Positions 9,097 to 21,825 of a stretch of 64,000 nt of DNA are shown here, one piece after another (the first letter of the stretch is position 1; each line of letters opens with the position of its first letter). The stretch is from Sphingomonas sp. NBWT7 (GTDB taxonomy: Bacteria; Pseudomonadota; Alphaproteobacteria; Sphingomonadales; Sphingomonadaceae), in assembly GCF_014217605.1 (NCBI RefSeq), contig NZ_CP043639.1, positions 891,501 to 955,500 on the forward strand, read 5' to 3'. The position numbers and the translations under genes were made by a program. The notes under the pieces are model-generated. The model searched no databases and was not told the DNA's origin. It was given only the letters and a program-made list of their open reading frames with translations.

Positions 9097-10293
9097 CTAG
9101 CATGGCGCCAAAAGCCGCGCGACGAAAAAACCGTCGGTATGGTCGCGCGCCGGGTTGAGGCGCCGGCCCGCCCCGTGCGGCTCGCCGAACGGCCGCGCAA
9201 TCGTATCGGCGTGCCACCCTGCGTGCCGCGCGAGGAAAGCGTCGACCTGCCCGCGGCCCTCGTTGTCGAGCAGCGAGCAGACGACATAGATCAGCGCGCC
9301 GCCCGGCCGCACCAGCGGCGCGGCGACATCGAGGACGTGCGCCTGCGTCTGCATCAGCCGTTCAAGCCGCGATGGCGTCAGCCGCCAGCGCGCCTCCGGA
9401 TTGCGCCGCCACGTTCCCGTTCCCGAACATGGCGCGTCGACGAAGACGACGTCGGCGGCGGCGCGCAGATCGGCGAGACCCGCCATCTCGCGACCCGGAT
9501 CGAGTAGCCGCGTCTCGACGGACGACAGGTCGGCCTGCTGCGCGCGCGGCGCGAGCCGGGACAGTCGCGCGCGATCGACGTCGCAGGCGATGAGGCGCGA
9601 TTGCGGCGCTGTCCCTGCCGCATCGGCTTCCGCGATCGCATCTCCGATCGCCAGCGTCTTGCCCCCCGCCCCAGCACACAGATCGACGATCGTCATGCCG
9701 GGCGCGGCCTGCGCGGCGAGTGCGACCATCTGACTGCCGGCGTCCTGGATCTCCGCCCGGCCGGCGAACGCTGCCATGTCGGTCCCGGCGGGCAGGCGCC
9801 ATCCGTGTTCGAGACCGGCGATGCGCGCCGCGTCCGGCACCGCCGCGATCAGTTCGGCGGACGACACATCGTGGCGCAGCCGAACGTCGAGCGGCGCACG
9901 CGAGACAAGCGCGGGCCAGCTCTCGACGTCGATTCCGGCATCCCGAAGCAGCGCGCCGATCCATGCGGGGGCGGCGGCTTCGGTCGCCACCGGCTCATCC
10001 GCGACGATCGGCGCCGGCGCATGAGCCGAGCCGTCGAAGGTCGCTGCCAGCGCCGCATCACGTCGCGCGAGCGCCAACATCGCGGCCCGCCCGCTCGGCG
10101 GCAGCTCGCCGCACGCGCGGATCGCCGCGTAGACGAGGTCGCGCACCGCACGCCGATCCTTCGATCCGGCGTAGCGGCGCGCGGCGAAATAGCGCACTAT
10201 CAGCGTGTCCGCCGCCGCCCCGCCCTCGCGCGCCGCGGCGATAATCGCATCGAGCAATTCGATCGCCGCCTGCGTGCGTGCCGCGGGTCTCAT
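9097..10293 (-). CDS. RsmB/NOP-family rRNA (cytosine-C5)-methyltransferase
   Basis: SAM-dependent RNA m5C methyltransferase. At 398 residues it has an N-terminal NusB-like helical region (1-90) and a Rossmann core. Motif I is DLCAGAGGKT (204-213), and the two conserved cysteines of the family are Cys289 in DAPCSGTGTW and Cys339 in VVCSLLDNEG. It resembles RsmB, but the N-terminal domain is short and divergent, so the target base is uncertain. It lies 6 bases after guaB. Confidence 0.9.
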   Translation of the reverse strand: MRPAARTQAAIELLDAIIAAAREGGAAADTLIVRYFAARRYAGSKDRRAVRDLVYAAIRACGELPPSGRAAMLALARRDAALAATFDGSAHAPAPIVADEPVATEAAAPAWIGALLRDAGIDVESWPALVSRAPLDVRLRHDVSSAELIAAVPDAARIAGLEHGWRLPAGTDMAAFAGRAEIQDAGSQMVALAAQAAPGMTIVDLCAGAGGKTLAIGDAIAEADAAGTAPQSRLIACDVDRARLSRLAPRAQQADLSSVETRLLDPGREMAGLADLRAAADVVFVDAPCSGTGTWRRNPEARWRLTPSRLERLMQTQAHVLDVAAPLVRPGGALIYVVCSLLDNEGRGQVDAFLARHAGWHADTIARPFGEPHGAGRRLNPARDHTDGFFVARLLAPC

Positions 10294-10299
10294 CGAAGG

Positions 10300-11820
<1,521 letters not shown>

Positions 11821-11880
11821 CTAGGCCCCCCGACGCACACCTGCTACGCTTGCGCCCTGTAACGAATTGGAAAGCCGCGC

Positions 11881-12864
11881 ATGATGCTTCTTTCGGCCGC
11901 CCTCGTCCTCATCCTCGTGCTCGCCTATCTGATGGCCAGCATCAAGATCGTGCGGCAGGGCTACAAATATACGATCGAGCATTTCGGCCGCTACACGACC
12001 ACCGCCGCGCCCGGCTTCAATTTCTACCCCGCCTTTTTCTACCGCGTCGGGCGGCGGGTAAACATGATGGAGCAGGTGATCGATATCCCCGGGCAGGAGA
12101 TCATCACCAAGGACAATGCGATGATCGCCACCGACGGCGTCGTGTTCTTCCAGGTGCTTGATGCGGCGAAGGCGGCCTACGAAGTGTCCGATCTTCAGGT
12201 CGCGCTGCTCCAGCTCACCACCACCAATCTGCGCACGGTGATGGGCTCGATGGACCTCGACGAGACGCTGTCGAAGCGCGACGAAATCAACGCGCGTCTG
12301 CTCAACGTCGTCGATCACGCGACGACGCCGTGGGGCGTCAAGATCACCCGCGTCGAGATCAAGGACATCCGCCCGCCGGCCGACATCGTCAACGCGATGG
12401 GGCGGCAAATGAAGGCCGAGCGCGAGAAGCGCGCCAACATCCTGGAGGCGGAGGGCATGCGCGCGTCGGAGATCCTGCGCGCCGAAGGGCAGAAGCAGGC
12501 CCGCATTCTCGAGGCCGAAGGACGACGCGAATCGGCTTTCCGCGACGCCGAAGCGCGTGAGCGCGGCGCGGAGGCCGAAGCGAAGGCAACGCAGGTCGTC
12601 TCGCAGGCGATCGAGACCGGCGGAACGCAGAGCCTCAATTATTTCATCGCGCAGAAATACGTCGAGGCGATCGGCAAGTTCGCGACCAGCCCGAATGCCA
12701 AGACGATCCTCTTCCCGGTCGAGGCAACGCAGCTGATCGGGTCGCTCGGCGGGATCGGCGAGCTGGCGAAGGCCGCGCTCGGAGACGTGGCGGCGCCTGC
12801 GACACGGCCGGCGCAGACGCCCACGCCGCACGTTCCGCGCGTCAAGGGCGGCGACCCGGCGTGA
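11881..12864 (+). CDS. SPFH/Band 7 (stomatin-like) membrane protein
   Basis: A 327-residue stomatin/QmcA-type protein. There is one N-terminal membrane helix (about 3-20), an SPFH domain at about 20-190, then a charged, Glu/Ala/Arg-rich coiled coil (about 175-240) that mediates oligomerisation in this family. GGAAAG lies 6 bases before the ATG. It is paired with the NfeD gene 7 bases downstream, a widely conserved arrangement in which the two proteins are thought to act together in membrane microdomains or quality control. Confidence 0.9.
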   Translation: MMLLSAALVLILVLAYLMASIKIVRQGYKYTIEHFGRYTTTAAPGFNFYPAFFYRVGRRVNMMEQVIDIPGQEIITKDNAMIATDGVVFFQVLDAAKAAYEVSDLQVALLQLTTTNLRTVMGSMDLDETLSKRDEINARLLNVVDHATTPWGVKITRVEIKDIRPPADIVNAMGRQMKAEREKRANILEAEGMRASEILRAEGQKQARILEAEGRRESAFRDAEARERGAEAEAKATQVVSQAIETGGTQSLNYFIAQKYVEAIGKFATSPNAKTILFPVEATQLIGSLGGIGELAKAALGDVAAPATRPAQTPTPHVPRVKGGDPA

Positions 12865-12871
12865 GCAGCGC

Positions 12872-13300
12872 GTGACGGACGCCGCCTATTGGCTGATCGC
12901 GGCGGTCGTGCTTGGCATCGCCGAGCTTGTCGCGCCCGGTGTGTTCTTCGTTTTTCTCGCGATCGCCGCCGGCATCGTCGCTGCCACGCTGCTTGCGCTG
13001 CCCGATCTGCCGCCGGTCGCACAGCTTGGCGCGTTCGGCGCGTGGAGCGTCGCCACGGTGCTGATCGGCCGGCGCTGGTATCGCGACTATCCGATCGAAT
13101 CGGGCGATCCGCTGCTCAACGACCGCGCGGGCCGGATGATCGGCGCGTCCGCGATCGTCAGCGAGCCGATCGTCAACGGACGGGGCCGGGTTCGCGTCGG
13201 CGACGGGGAATGGCCCGCAACCGGGCCCGATACCGCCGCCGGCACAGCCATGCGGATCACCGCCGTCCTCGATGGGGTCGTGTCGGTCGAGGTGCTTTGA
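12872..13300 (+). CDS. NfeD family protein (short form)
   Basis: A 142-residue short NfeD. Hydrophobic helices occupy about residues 5-65 (YWLIAAVVLGIAELVAPGVF), followed by a C-terminal OB-fold domain ending near 140. It lacks the N-terminal ClpP-like protease domain of long NfeD proteins. The GTG start at 12872 follows the SPFH stop by 7 bases. It is a probable partner of the SPFH protein; its biochemical role is not established. Confidence 0.85.
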   Translation: MTDAAYWLIAAVVLGIAELVAPGVFFVFLAIAAGIVAATLLALPDLPPVAQLGAFGAWSVATVLIGRRWYRDYPIESGDPLLNDRAGRMIGASAIVSEPIVNGRGRVRVGDGEWPATGPDTAAGTAMRITAVLDGVVSVEVL

Positions 13301-13307
13301 TCGAGCG

Positions 13308-14396
13308 TCAGGCGTCGGCGGTGCCGGCGGAAGCATCAACGGCCAGCAGGCGACGGCGCGGCAACGCCTCGGGCATCTCGTCGCGGATGAATGCCAGCAT
13401 CGCCTCGCGCAGATCGCAGCGCAGATCGAATGCGGTGCCCGCATCTTTTGCTGTCGCAAGCACGCGAACCTCGATCGCGTCGGGCTTGGTGTCGGTCACC
13501 TGCAACACGAACGATCGGCCGTCCCAGCGTGGGTTGGCGCGCACCAGTTCCTCGTAGCGCGCGCGCAGCCGCGGGATATCGGCGGTCGGATCGAGCCAGA
13601 AGAAGGCGCTGCCTAACAACTGGCTCGTGTTGCGCGTCCAGTTCTGGAACGGCATTTCGAGGAAGCGCGACACCGGCACCACCAAGCGCCGCTCGTCCCA
13701 CAGTGCGATGACGACATAGGTCAGCCGGATCTCCTCGACCCGGCCCCATTCGTTCTCGATGATCAGTACGTCGTCGATGCGGATCGGCTCGGTGAAGGCG
13801 AGCTGGATCCCGGCGATGAGGTTCTTGAGCGCCGGCTGCGCTGCCGCGCCGACCGCGAGCCCCGCGAGCCCTGCGGAGGCCATCAGCGTGATGCCGACAC
13901 TTCGGATGCTCGGGATAGACAGCAGCATCAGCGCCGCCGTGAGGACGCCGATCGCGATCACCACCACGCGGCCGAGGATCGCCGCCCGCGTGCGCCGCCG
14001 CCGCGCGCGCAGATTGTCCGACACCCCGATGTCGTAGCGCAGTTCGACGGCGCGGACGTAGACCCGCACCACCGTGATCAGCAGCCAGCCGATCAGGCCT
14101 GGGACGACGAAGCCGGTGGCGAATTGCCACAGATCGTTCGACCATTCGGACAGATCGAGGAAGCGCCGCGCCGCCGCGAGCGCAACGGCAACCGCCACCC
14201 AGCGCAGCGGCCGCGCCGACAGTTCAACTACTGCATCGTCGACCGATTCGGGCGTCCGCGCCGCGATGCGCCTGCCGATCGCGAGCGCCAGTGCATGCGC
14301 GGCAAGCGCAAGCACCACCGCCGCCGCGACCACGATGAGGTTCATCAGCGCGACCGGGACTTCCCAATCGCGCCATTCGGTCCAATCGAACGTCAT
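13308..14396 (-). CDS. MscS-family mechanosensitive ion channel
   Basis: A 362-residue membrane protein with about five hydrophobic segments in the first 190 residues. The pore-lining Gly/Ala-rich helix (ASAGLAGLAVGAAAQPALKN) is followed by a cytoplasmic MscS beta domain (EPIRIDDVLIIENEWGRVEEI). This family releases solutes under hypo-osmotic stress. It has more N-terminal helices than E. coli MscS, like many YnaI-type homologues. It is convergent with the NfeD gene with a 7-base gap. Confidence 0.92.
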   Translation of the reverse strand: MTFDWTEWRDWEVPVALMNLIVVAAAVVLALAAHALALAIGRRIAARTPESVDDAVVELSARPLRWVAVAVALAAARRFLDLSEWSNDLWQFATGFVVPGLIGWLLITVVRVYVRAVELRYDIGVSDNLRARRRRTRAAILGRVVVIAIGVLTAALMLLSIPSIRSVGITLMASAGLAGLAVGAAAQPALKNLIAGIQLAFTEPIRIDDVLIIENEWGRVEEIRLTYVVIALWDERRLVVPVSRFLEMPFQNWTRNTSQLLGSAFFWLDPTADIPRLRARYEELVRANPRWDGRSFVLQVTDTKPDAIEVRVLATAKDAGTAFDLRCDLREAMLAFIRDEMPEALPRRRLLAVDASAGTADA

Positions 14397-14446
14397 GCCG
14401 CCATAGCGGCTGGCCGGTGCGCGGGTTCCGCGCCCCGGCCGTGCCG

Positions 14447-16054
<1,608 letters not shown>

Positions 16055-16092
16055 GTCCATTTCCCCTAATTCAATCTGCGTGCGTCCGCCCT

Positions 16093-16104
16093 GCATACGT
16101 ATGC
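16093..16104. promoter_or_regulatory. 12-bp perfect palindrome in the pckA/chvI divergent region
   Basis: GCATACGTATGC is a perfect inverted repeat in the 139-base gap between pckA and chvI, about 39 bases upstream of the pckA start. It could be an operator for a dimeric regulator, but no known regulator can be assigned from the sequence. Confidence 0.35.
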
Positions 16105-16193
16105 GGCTTTCCCGTCCGCATATCGGCGAGGGATAAGCGCGTCAAACGCCCGCGGCATTGAGCGCGTCCCTGCTTTGCACTAACTGCGCCGTG

Positions 16194-16898
16194 ATGACGG
16201 CTACGATCGCGCTCGTCGATGATGATCGCAACATCCTCACCTCGGTTTCGATCGCGCTCCAGGCCGAGGGCTTCCTGACGCGCGTCTATTCGGATGGCGA
16301 GACGGCGCTGAAGGCGCTGGTCGACAATCCCGCCGATCTCGCGATCTTCGACATCAAGATGCCGCGGATGGACGGCCTCGAACTGCTGCGTCGGCTGCGC
16401 GAGAAGAGCCGCATCCCGGTGATCTTCCTGACCAGCAAGGACGACGAGCTCGACGAGGCGCTCGGCCTGGCGATGGGAGCGGACGATTATATCGCCAAGC
16501 CGTTCAGCCAACGGCTGCTGATCGCGCGCATCCGCGCCATCCTGCGCCGTACCGAACTGACGCAGACGGCCGATCCCGCCGCGGCCGATGCGCAGCCGCC
16601 GCTCGAGCGTGGCCGCCTCTCGATGGATCCGGCGCGTCACCGCGTCACCTGGAACGGCGAGGCGGTGACGCTGACCGTCACCGAATTCCTCATCCTCGAA
16701 ACGCTGGCACAGCGGCCCGGCATCGTGAAGACGCGCAACCAGCTGATGGATGCCGCTTATCAGGACGACATCTACGTCGACGACCGAACGATCGATTCGC
16801 ACATCAAGCGCGTCCGGCGGAAATTCCGCGAGGTCGATCCCGGGTTCGATTCGATCGAGACATTATATGGTGCCGGATATCGCTTCTCCGAAGAGTGA
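16194..16898 (+). CDS. chvI: response regulator ChvI (OmpR family)
   Basis: DNA-binding response regulator of the ChvG-ChvI (ExoS-ChvI) system, which controls envelope, acid and exopolysaccharide genes in alphaproteobacteria. It is 234 residues: receiver domain 1-120 with the acidic pair Asp10/Asp11 and phosphoacceptor Asp53 in [11 protein letters not shown], then an OmpR winged helix at about 135-232. The start is ATG 16194 ([11 protein letters not shown]); a GTG three bases earlier is possible. It overlaps chvG. Confidence 0.95.
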   Translation: MTATIALVDDDRNILTSVSIALQAEGFLTRVYSDGETALKALVDNPADLAIFDIKMPRMDGLELLRRLREKSRIPVIFLTSKDDELDEALGLAMGADDYIAKPFSQRLLIARIRAILRRTELTQTADPAAADAQPPLERGRLSMDPARHRVTWNGEAVTLTVTEFLILETLAQRPGIVKTRNQLMDAAYQDDIYVDDRTIDSHIKRVRRKFREVDPGFDSIETLYGAGYRFSEE

Positions 16899-18435
16899 CG
16901 GCAGCGATCTGGCGCTGCGCTGGTCCGGGCGCGTCTCGCTCACGCGGCGGATCCTGGCGGTCAACATCTTCGCGTTGCTGATGCTCGCCGGTGGCTTCTT
17001 CTATCTCGATTCCTACCGCAGTCGGATCCTCGACAGTCGCGTCGAGCAGGCGATGCGCGAGGCGCGGCTGGTTGCCGAGGCGCTGAGCGCGGCGACGCCC
17101 GATCGGCGCGACCTACTGATGCTCCGCCTCGCGCGCGACACCGGCGCCAGGCTGCGCCTCTACGCACCCGACGGCACGATCATCGCCGATACGCGGGCAA
17201 TGGGCGACCGCAGCTTCTTGCTGCGCGATCCAGACAAAGAGGGCTGGCGCAAACGCGTCGCACGCTTCCTCGATGCCGGGATCGACACCGTGGTAGGCGC
17301 GGTCCGCGCGCCGCTCTACCGCGAGCGGCGCGGCGGCATGACGTGGCCCGACGTGCGTACCGCGACCGCCGGACGCGCGTCGGGCACCGTATGGCGCGCG
17401 CCCGATCGCACCCCGGTGATCACCGCCGCCGCGCCGCTGGTCAACCGCGCGGGATCGGTGATGACGACGACCAACGCGCGCGACGTGACGCAGACGGTAC
17501 GCGTCGAGCGCCTGTGGTTGGGCATCGTCCTGCTGATCGTCACGCTGGTGTCGATCCTGCTGTCGCTGTTCCTCGCGCGCACCATCGTCCGCCCGCTGCG
17601 CCGCCTTGCGCGCGCGGCGGTACGCGTCCGGCTCGGCCGTGCGCGCGAGGTGGTGGTGCCGCGCCTGCCCGATCGCGGCGACGAGATCGGCATGCTCGCG
17701 CGCGCGCTGTCGGACATGAGCCAGGCGCTGCGTGCGCGGATCGACGCGACCGAGGCGTTCGCCGCCGACGTGACGCATGAGCTCAAGAACCCGCTGGCGT
17801 CGCTCCGCTCCGCGGTCGACGTGTTCGGCACCGTCGACGACCCTGCGCTGCGGGAACGGTTGCTGACGATCGTGCGCGACGACGTTCACCGGCTCGATCG
17901 GCTGATCAGCGACATCTCCGACGCGTCGCGCCTCGACGCACAGCTCAGTCGCGCCAAGTTCGAGCCGCTCGACCTCGCCGCGCTGCTCGCCGCGCTGGTC
18001 CGCGCGCGGATCGACCGCGGCGTCGAGCGCGATGTTCGCCTACGCCTGGACATCACCGACGATCGCGCGCTGACGGTCTTCGGCGACGGTGCGCGGCTGG
18101 AACGGGTTTTTGCCAATCTCGTCGATAATGCCATCTCCTTCTCGCCTGACGGCGGCACGGTGGCGCTCTCCGCGCTCAACAGCGACGCGGCGCTCGACGT
18201 GCGGATCGAGGACGAGGGACCCGGCGTACCCGAGGAGGCGCGCGAGGAAATCTTCCGCCGCTTCCACTCTGTGCGGCCCGATGTCGAGGCGTTCGGCCGG
18301 CACTCCGGGCTCGGCCTCGCGATTGCACGCACGATCGTCGAGGCGCATGGGGGCAGCATTCACGTCGAATCGCGCGAAGATCGCCTGGGCGGCGCTCGCT
18401 TCGTCGTTCGGCTGCCGCTCAATGACCGGAGTTGA
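16867..18435 (+). CDS. chvG: sensor histidine kinase ChvG
   Basis: Inner-membrane sensor that phosphorylates ChvI. It is 522 residues: TM1 at about 30-47, a periplasmic sensor loop, TM2 near 220 ([20 protein letters not shown]), HAMP, then the kinase core. The H-box is [17 protein letters not shown] with His304. The N-box is [14 protein letters not shown]1 is [11 protein letters not shown] and G2 is HSGLGLAIA. The ATG at 16867 overlaps the end of chvI by 32 bases. The next gene, hprK, starts inside its last 14 bases. Confidence 0.94.
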   Translation: MVPDIASPKSDGSDLALRWSGRVSLTRRILAVNIFALLMLAGGFFYLDSYRSRILDSRVEQAMREARLVAEALSAATPDRRDLLMLRLARDTGARLRLYAPDGTIIADTRAMGDRSFLLRDPDKEGWRKRVARFLDAGIDTVVGAVRAPLYRERRGGMTWPDVRTATAGRASGTVWRAPDRTPVITAAAPLVNRAGSVMTTTNARDVTQTVRVERLWLGIVLLIVTLVSILLSLFLARTIVRPLRRLARAAVRVRLGRAREVVVPRLPDRGDEIGMLARALSDMSQALRARIDATEAFAADVTHELKNPLASLRSAVDVFGTVDDPALRERLLTIVRDDVHRLDRLISDISDASRLDAQLSRAKFEPLDLAALLAALVRARIDRGVERDVRLRLDITDDRALTVFGDGARLERVFANLVDNAISFSPDGGTVALSALNSDAALDVRIEDEGPGVPEEAREEIFRRFHSVRPDVEAFGRHSGLGLAIARTIVEAHGGSIHVESREDRLGGARFVVRLPLNDRS

Positions 18436-18856
18436 CGTGCCTCTACGCGAGACGATTCATGCCTCGACGGTGGCGATCGGCGGCCGCGCCGTGCTGATCC
18501 GCGGCGCGTCGGGCAGCGGCAAGTCCGATCTCGCACTGCGCCTCATCGATCGCGGCGCGCAGCTCGTGTCGGACGATTATACCGTGATCGAGGCGCGTGA
18601 TGGCCAGCTCGTCGCCAGCGCACCGGAGACGATCGCCGGACGGATCGAGGTGCGCGGGCTCGGCATCGTCCCCTGCCCGCCCGCCGACCCAGCCGTGGTC
18701 GCGCTTGCCGTCCGCGTCGACGCGCCGCCGCAGCGCATCCCGGAAGCGGAACGTGACATCATCGGCGGGATCGCCATCCCCTGCCTCGCGCTCGATCCCC
18801 GCCCCGCCTCCGCACCTCTGCTCGTCGAGCTCGCGCTGAAGCATCGCCTGCCATGA
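18422..18856 (+). CDS. hprK: HPr kinase/phosphorylase, short alphaproteobacterial form
   Basis: Phosphorylates a regulatory serine of HPr in response to metabolic state. The protein is only about 144 residues, because it has just the catalytic domain and lacks the N-terminal domain of Gram-positive HprK; this is normal for alphaproteobacteria. The Walker A is GASGSGKS at residues 28-35. The start is ATG 18422, overlapping the chvG end; GTG 18437 is an alternative. Its position between chvG and the PTS genes is conserved. Confidence 0.92.
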   Translation: MTGVDVPLRETIHASTVAIGGRAVLIRGASGSGKSDLALRLIDRGAQLVSDDYTVIEARDGQLVASAPETIAGRIEVRGLGIVPCPPADPAVVALAVRVDAPPQRIPEAERDIIGGIAIPCLALDPRPASAPLLVELALKHRLP

Positions 18857-19767
18857 ACGATATGCCTGAGATCATGCTCGTCACCGGCCTGTCGGGTGCC
18901 GGCAAATCGACCGTCCTGCGCACGCTGGAGGATATCGGCTGGGAAGTGGTCGACAATCTGCCGCTGTCGCTGCTCGATCGGTTGCTCAGCGCCGATACGC
19001 CGGCGATTGCGAAGGGCACGTCGCGACCGTTGGCAATTGGGATCGGCGCGGCCACGCGCGATTTCGATCCTGCGCGGATCATCGATCAGGTCGCGCGACT
19101 GCGCGATCGCAATGATCTCAAGCTCACCGCGCTGTTCCTCACCTGTGCCACTGACGAGCTCGCGCGGCGCTACGACGAGACGCGTCGGCGCCACCCCTCG
19201 GCGCGCGACCGCCCCGCACGCGAGGGGATCGAGCATGAACGGACGCTGCTCGATCCGCTGTGCCGCTGGGCGACCTATCTGGTCGATACCAGCCGCCTCA
19301 CCGGCGCCGATCTTGCGCAGCGCATCCGGCGCGATTTCACGCGGCCGGGCTTGGGCGAGACGATGCTGTCGGTCACCTCGTTCGGCTTCTCGCGCGGGTT
19401 GCCGCCAGATGCGGACCTCGTCTTCGACATGCGCTTCCTGCGCAATCCGTACTGGGACCCGGCGTTGCGGCCGGGCACCGGGCGCGATCCCGCCGTTGCC
19501 GCCTATGTTGCCGCGGATCCGGCGTACGAGCCGGCGGTTGCCGCGATCGAGGACCTGCTGCTGCTGCTTCTCCCCCGCTACCACGTGGAGGGCAAGGCGT
19601 ACGTCAACGTCGCGATCGGCTGTACCGGCGGGAGACACCGGTCGGTGCACGTGGCGGAGCGGATCGCCAAACGGTTGCGTGAGGCAGGATTTTCGCCCAC
19701 GGTCACGCATCGCGACTTGGCGGCCGTGCCGCATGATACGCTCGAGGGACAGCCGGACCGGCAATGA
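18853..19767 (+). CDS. rapZ: RNase adapter / nucleotide-binding protein RapZ
   Basis: ATP/GTP-binding protein of the RapZ/YvcJ family. In E. coli, RapZ guides RNase E to GlmZ and so tunes glucosamine-6-phosphate supply for the envelope. It is 304 residues, with the P-loop GLSGAGKST at 12-20 and the conserved C-terminal IGCTGGRHRSV. It overlaps hprK by ATGA and the EIIA gene by 4 bases. Whether it acts on an sRNA in this group is unknown. Confidence 0.93.
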   Translation: MNDMPEIMLVTGLSGAGKSTVLRTLEDIGWEVVDNLPLSLLDRLLSADTPAIAKGTSRPLAIGIGAATRDFDPARIIDQVARLRDRNDLKLTALFLTCATDELARRYDETRRRHPSARDRPAREGIEHERTLLDPLCRWATYLVDTSRLTGADLAQRIRRDFTRPGLGETMLSVTSFGFSRGLPPDADLVFDMRFLRNPYWDPALRPGTGRDPAVAAYVAADPAYEPAVAAIEDLLLLLLPRYHVEGKAYVNVAIGCTGGRHRSVHVAERIAKRLREAGFSPTVTHRDLAAVPHDTLEGQPDRQ

Positions 19768-20198
19768 ACGAATTGACGACGCAGATGATCGGGCTGGTGC
19801 TCGTCACGCACGGCCGGCTGGCCGACGAGTTCGTGACGGCGATGGAGCATGTCGTCGGCCCGCAGACGCAAGTCCGCACCGTCGCGATCGGGCCAGATGA
19901 CGACATGGAGGCACGGCGTGCAGACATCCGCGCGGCGATCGCGGAGGTGGATGCCGGGCGCGGCGTGATCGTTCTCACCGATCTGTTCGGCGGCACGCCG
20001 TCGAACCTCGCGATCTCGCTGATGGAGCGCGGCCGGATCGAGGTCATCGCTGGCATCAACCTGCCGATGCTGATCCGGCTCGAATCGGCGCGGCGCAAGC
20101 TGGGTGTCGCCGCCGCAGTTGCCGCCGCACGCGAGGCAGGACGCAAATACATCTCGGTCGCGTCCGAGGTGCTCGGCGTAGGTGAGGCGGCGGCATGA
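19764..20198 (+). CDS. PTS EIIA component, mannose family
   Basis: Phosphocarrier of the mannose-type EIIA fold, 144 residues. The likely phosphorylated His16 lies in GLVLVTHGRLA, and the fold motif TDLFGGTPSN is present. No EIIB/C/D sugar-transport components are nearby, so it is probably regulatory (PtsM/ManX type) and takes phosphate from HPr. It overlaps rapZ and ptsH by 4 bases each. Confidence 0.92.
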   Translation: MNELTTQMIGLVLVTHGRLADEFVTAMEHVVGPQTQVRTVAIGPDDDMEARRADIRAAIAEVDAGRGVIVLTDLFGGTPSNLAISLMERGRIEVIAGINLPMLIRLESARRKLGVAAAVAAAREAGRKYISVASEVLGVGEAAA

Positions 20199-20464
20199 GC
20201 GTGGTGCGCGAGGTGCTCATCGCCAACCGGCGCGGGCTTCATGCGCGCGCCAGCGCGAAGTTCGTGACGCTCGCGACGCAGCAGCCGATCCCCGTCCACG
20301 TGGCGAAGGGCGGATCGACCGTTACCGGCACGTCGATCATGGGGTTGATGATGCTCGGCGCGGCGAAGGGCGATACGATCACGATCAGTGCCGAGGGCGA
20401 TGGCGCCGAGGCGGTGGTGGCGACGATGTGCGATCTCGTCGAGGCGAAGTTCGGCGAGGATTGA
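20195..20464 (+). CDS. ptsH: phosphocarrier protein HPr
   Basis: An 89-residue HPr that carries phosphate on His16 (NRRGLHARASAKF) and is regulated by HprK on Ser47 (GTSIMGLMML), matching Ser46 of classical HPr. It is the last gene of the chvI-chvG-hprK-rapZ-EIIA-ptsH set. Enzyme I is not in the window; a PtsP-type EI elsewhere is expected. Confidence 0.95.
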   Translation: MSVVREVLIANRRGLHARASAKFVTLATQQPIPVHVAKGGSTVTGTSIMGLMMLGAAKGDTITISAEGDGAEAVVATMCDLVEAKFGED

Positions 20465-20473
20465 TCGCAGCCG

Positions 20474-21292
20474 ATGCCGCGGTCGATCACTGCCTATTCC
20501 AACCCGCTGGTGAAGCGCGTCCAGGGGTTGCGCGACAAGCGGCACCGGCGTGAGGAGGGCTTGTTCCTCGCCGAAGGGCTGCGCATCCTCACCGAGGCGC
20601 GCGAGACGGGGCGTGTGCCGGAACTGATGTTCTACGCCGCCGCGAGCGCGCGGCATCCGCTGGTAATCGCGCTGATCGACGCCGTCGAGGCGGCCGGGGG
20701 CGAAGCGATCGAGACGACCGAGGCGATCCTTTCCAAACTGTCGGGCAAGGACAATCCGCAGTCGGTGGTCGGCGCCTTCGCCACGCTCGACACCTCACTC
20801 GAGCGGCTCGATCGCACCAATAGCCCCATCTGGCTCGTCGCCGAGCGGCTGCGCGATCCCGGCAACCTCGGCACTATCCTGCGCACCGGCGACGCGGTGG
20901 GTGCCGGCGGGCTGATCCTGATCGGCGACAGCGTCGATCCCTTCTCGACCGAGGCGGTACGCGCAAGCATGGGCGCTTTGTTCACTATGCCGCTCGCGCG
21001 CACGACGTGGGATGCCTTTCTGCCGTGGCTGCGAAGCGGGCCGGGTCAGCTCGTCGGGCTCAGCCTGCGCACCGACACCGATTATCGCGCGGCGACCTAT
21101 CAGGCGCCCACCTTCCTCCTCACCGGAAACGAGGCGCAGGGGCTGCCGCGTGAGGCGGAGGACGCGTGCGATCTGCTAGTCAAGCTGCCGATGCGCGGCA
21201 AGGCCGACAGCCTGAATGCGGCCGTCGCCACCGCCGTCATGGCCTATCAGGTGCTGAGCCAACACGCGCCGGCGGCAGGAGCGTCCCGATGA
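20474..21292 (+). CDS. TrmH/SpoU-family RNA 2'-O-methyltransferase
   Basis: SPOUT-fold RNA methyltransferase of 272 residues. An N-terminal substrate-binding domain (1-95) precedes a knotted SAM domain with DPGNLGTILRTGDAVGAGGL and the late motifs TGNEAQGLP and LPMRGKADSLNAAVA. It resembles 23S rRNA Gm2251 (RlmB) and TsnR enzymes, but the target is unassigned. Its stop overlaps the rppH ATG. Confidence 0.9.
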   Translation: MPRSITAYSNPLVKRVQGLRDKRHRREEGLFLAEGLRILTEARETGRVPELMFYAAASARHPLVIALIDAVEAAGGEAIETTEAILSKLSGKDNPQSVVGAFATLDTSLERLDRTNSPIWLVAERLRDPGNLGTILRTGDAVGAGGLILIGDSVDPFSTEAVRASMGALFTMPLARTTWDAFLPWLRSGPGQLVGLSLRTDTDYRAATYQAPTFLLTGNEAQGLPREAEDACDLLVKLPMRGKADSLNAAVATAVMAYQVLSQHAPAAGASR

Positions 21293-21768
21293 CCGATCCG
21301 ACCGACCTTCCCTATCGCCCGTGCGTCGGGATCATGCTGCTCAACCGCGATAGCGACGTGTTCGTCGGGCAGCGGCTCGATTCGACGCTCGAGGCGTGGC
21401 AGATGCCGCAGGGCGGGATCGATCCGGGCGAGGAGCCGCTGGCTACCGCGATCCGCGAGCTCGGCGAGGAGACGGGGATCGCGCCCCGCCACGTCGAACT
21501 GATCGCCGAGGCGCCGGGAGAGTTCCATTACGATCTACCGCCCGAACTCATCGGCAAGGTGTGGAAGGGCAAATACCGCGGGCAGGTCCAGCGCTGGTTC
21601 CTGTTCCGCTTCACCGGGCGTGACAGCGATATCGACATCGAAACGGCGCATCCGGAATTTCGCGCGTGGCGCTGGGCCGCGGCGGACGATCTCCCGACGA
21701 TCATCGTCCCGTTCAAGCGCGGTCTTTACCAACAGGTTCTGGCCGCCTTCTCGTCTCACCTCACCTGA
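21289..21768 (+). CDS. rppH: RNA pyrophosphohydrolase (Nudix)
   Basis: Removes pyrophosphate from 5'-triphosphate mRNA ends and so starts RNase E-dependent decay. It is 159 residues with the Nudix box GGIDPGEEPLATAIRELGEE and the RppH-specific start YRPCVGIMLLN plus the late RGQVQRWFLFRF. The ATG at 21289 overlaps the upstream methyltransferase stop; the longer frame lies inside that gene. Confidence 0.95.
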   Translation: MTDPTDLPYRPCVGIMLLNRDSDVFVGQRLDSTLEAWQMPQGGIDPGEEPLATAIRELGEETGIAPRHVELIAEAPGEFHYDLPPELIGKVWKGKYRGQVQRWFLFRFTGRDSDIDIETAHPEFRAWRWAAADDLPTIIVPFKRGLYQQVLAAFSSHLT

Positions 21769-21825
21769 GCCACGATCCGCCCCCGCACGCTTCATCGCCG
21801 CGCGGCGCTGCCATATCATAACGCC

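Noticed and set aside
16840..16865. GGGTTCGATTC, resembling a tRNA T-loop
   Set aside because: It lies in the coding frame of chvI and no acceptor or anticodon stem surrounds it.
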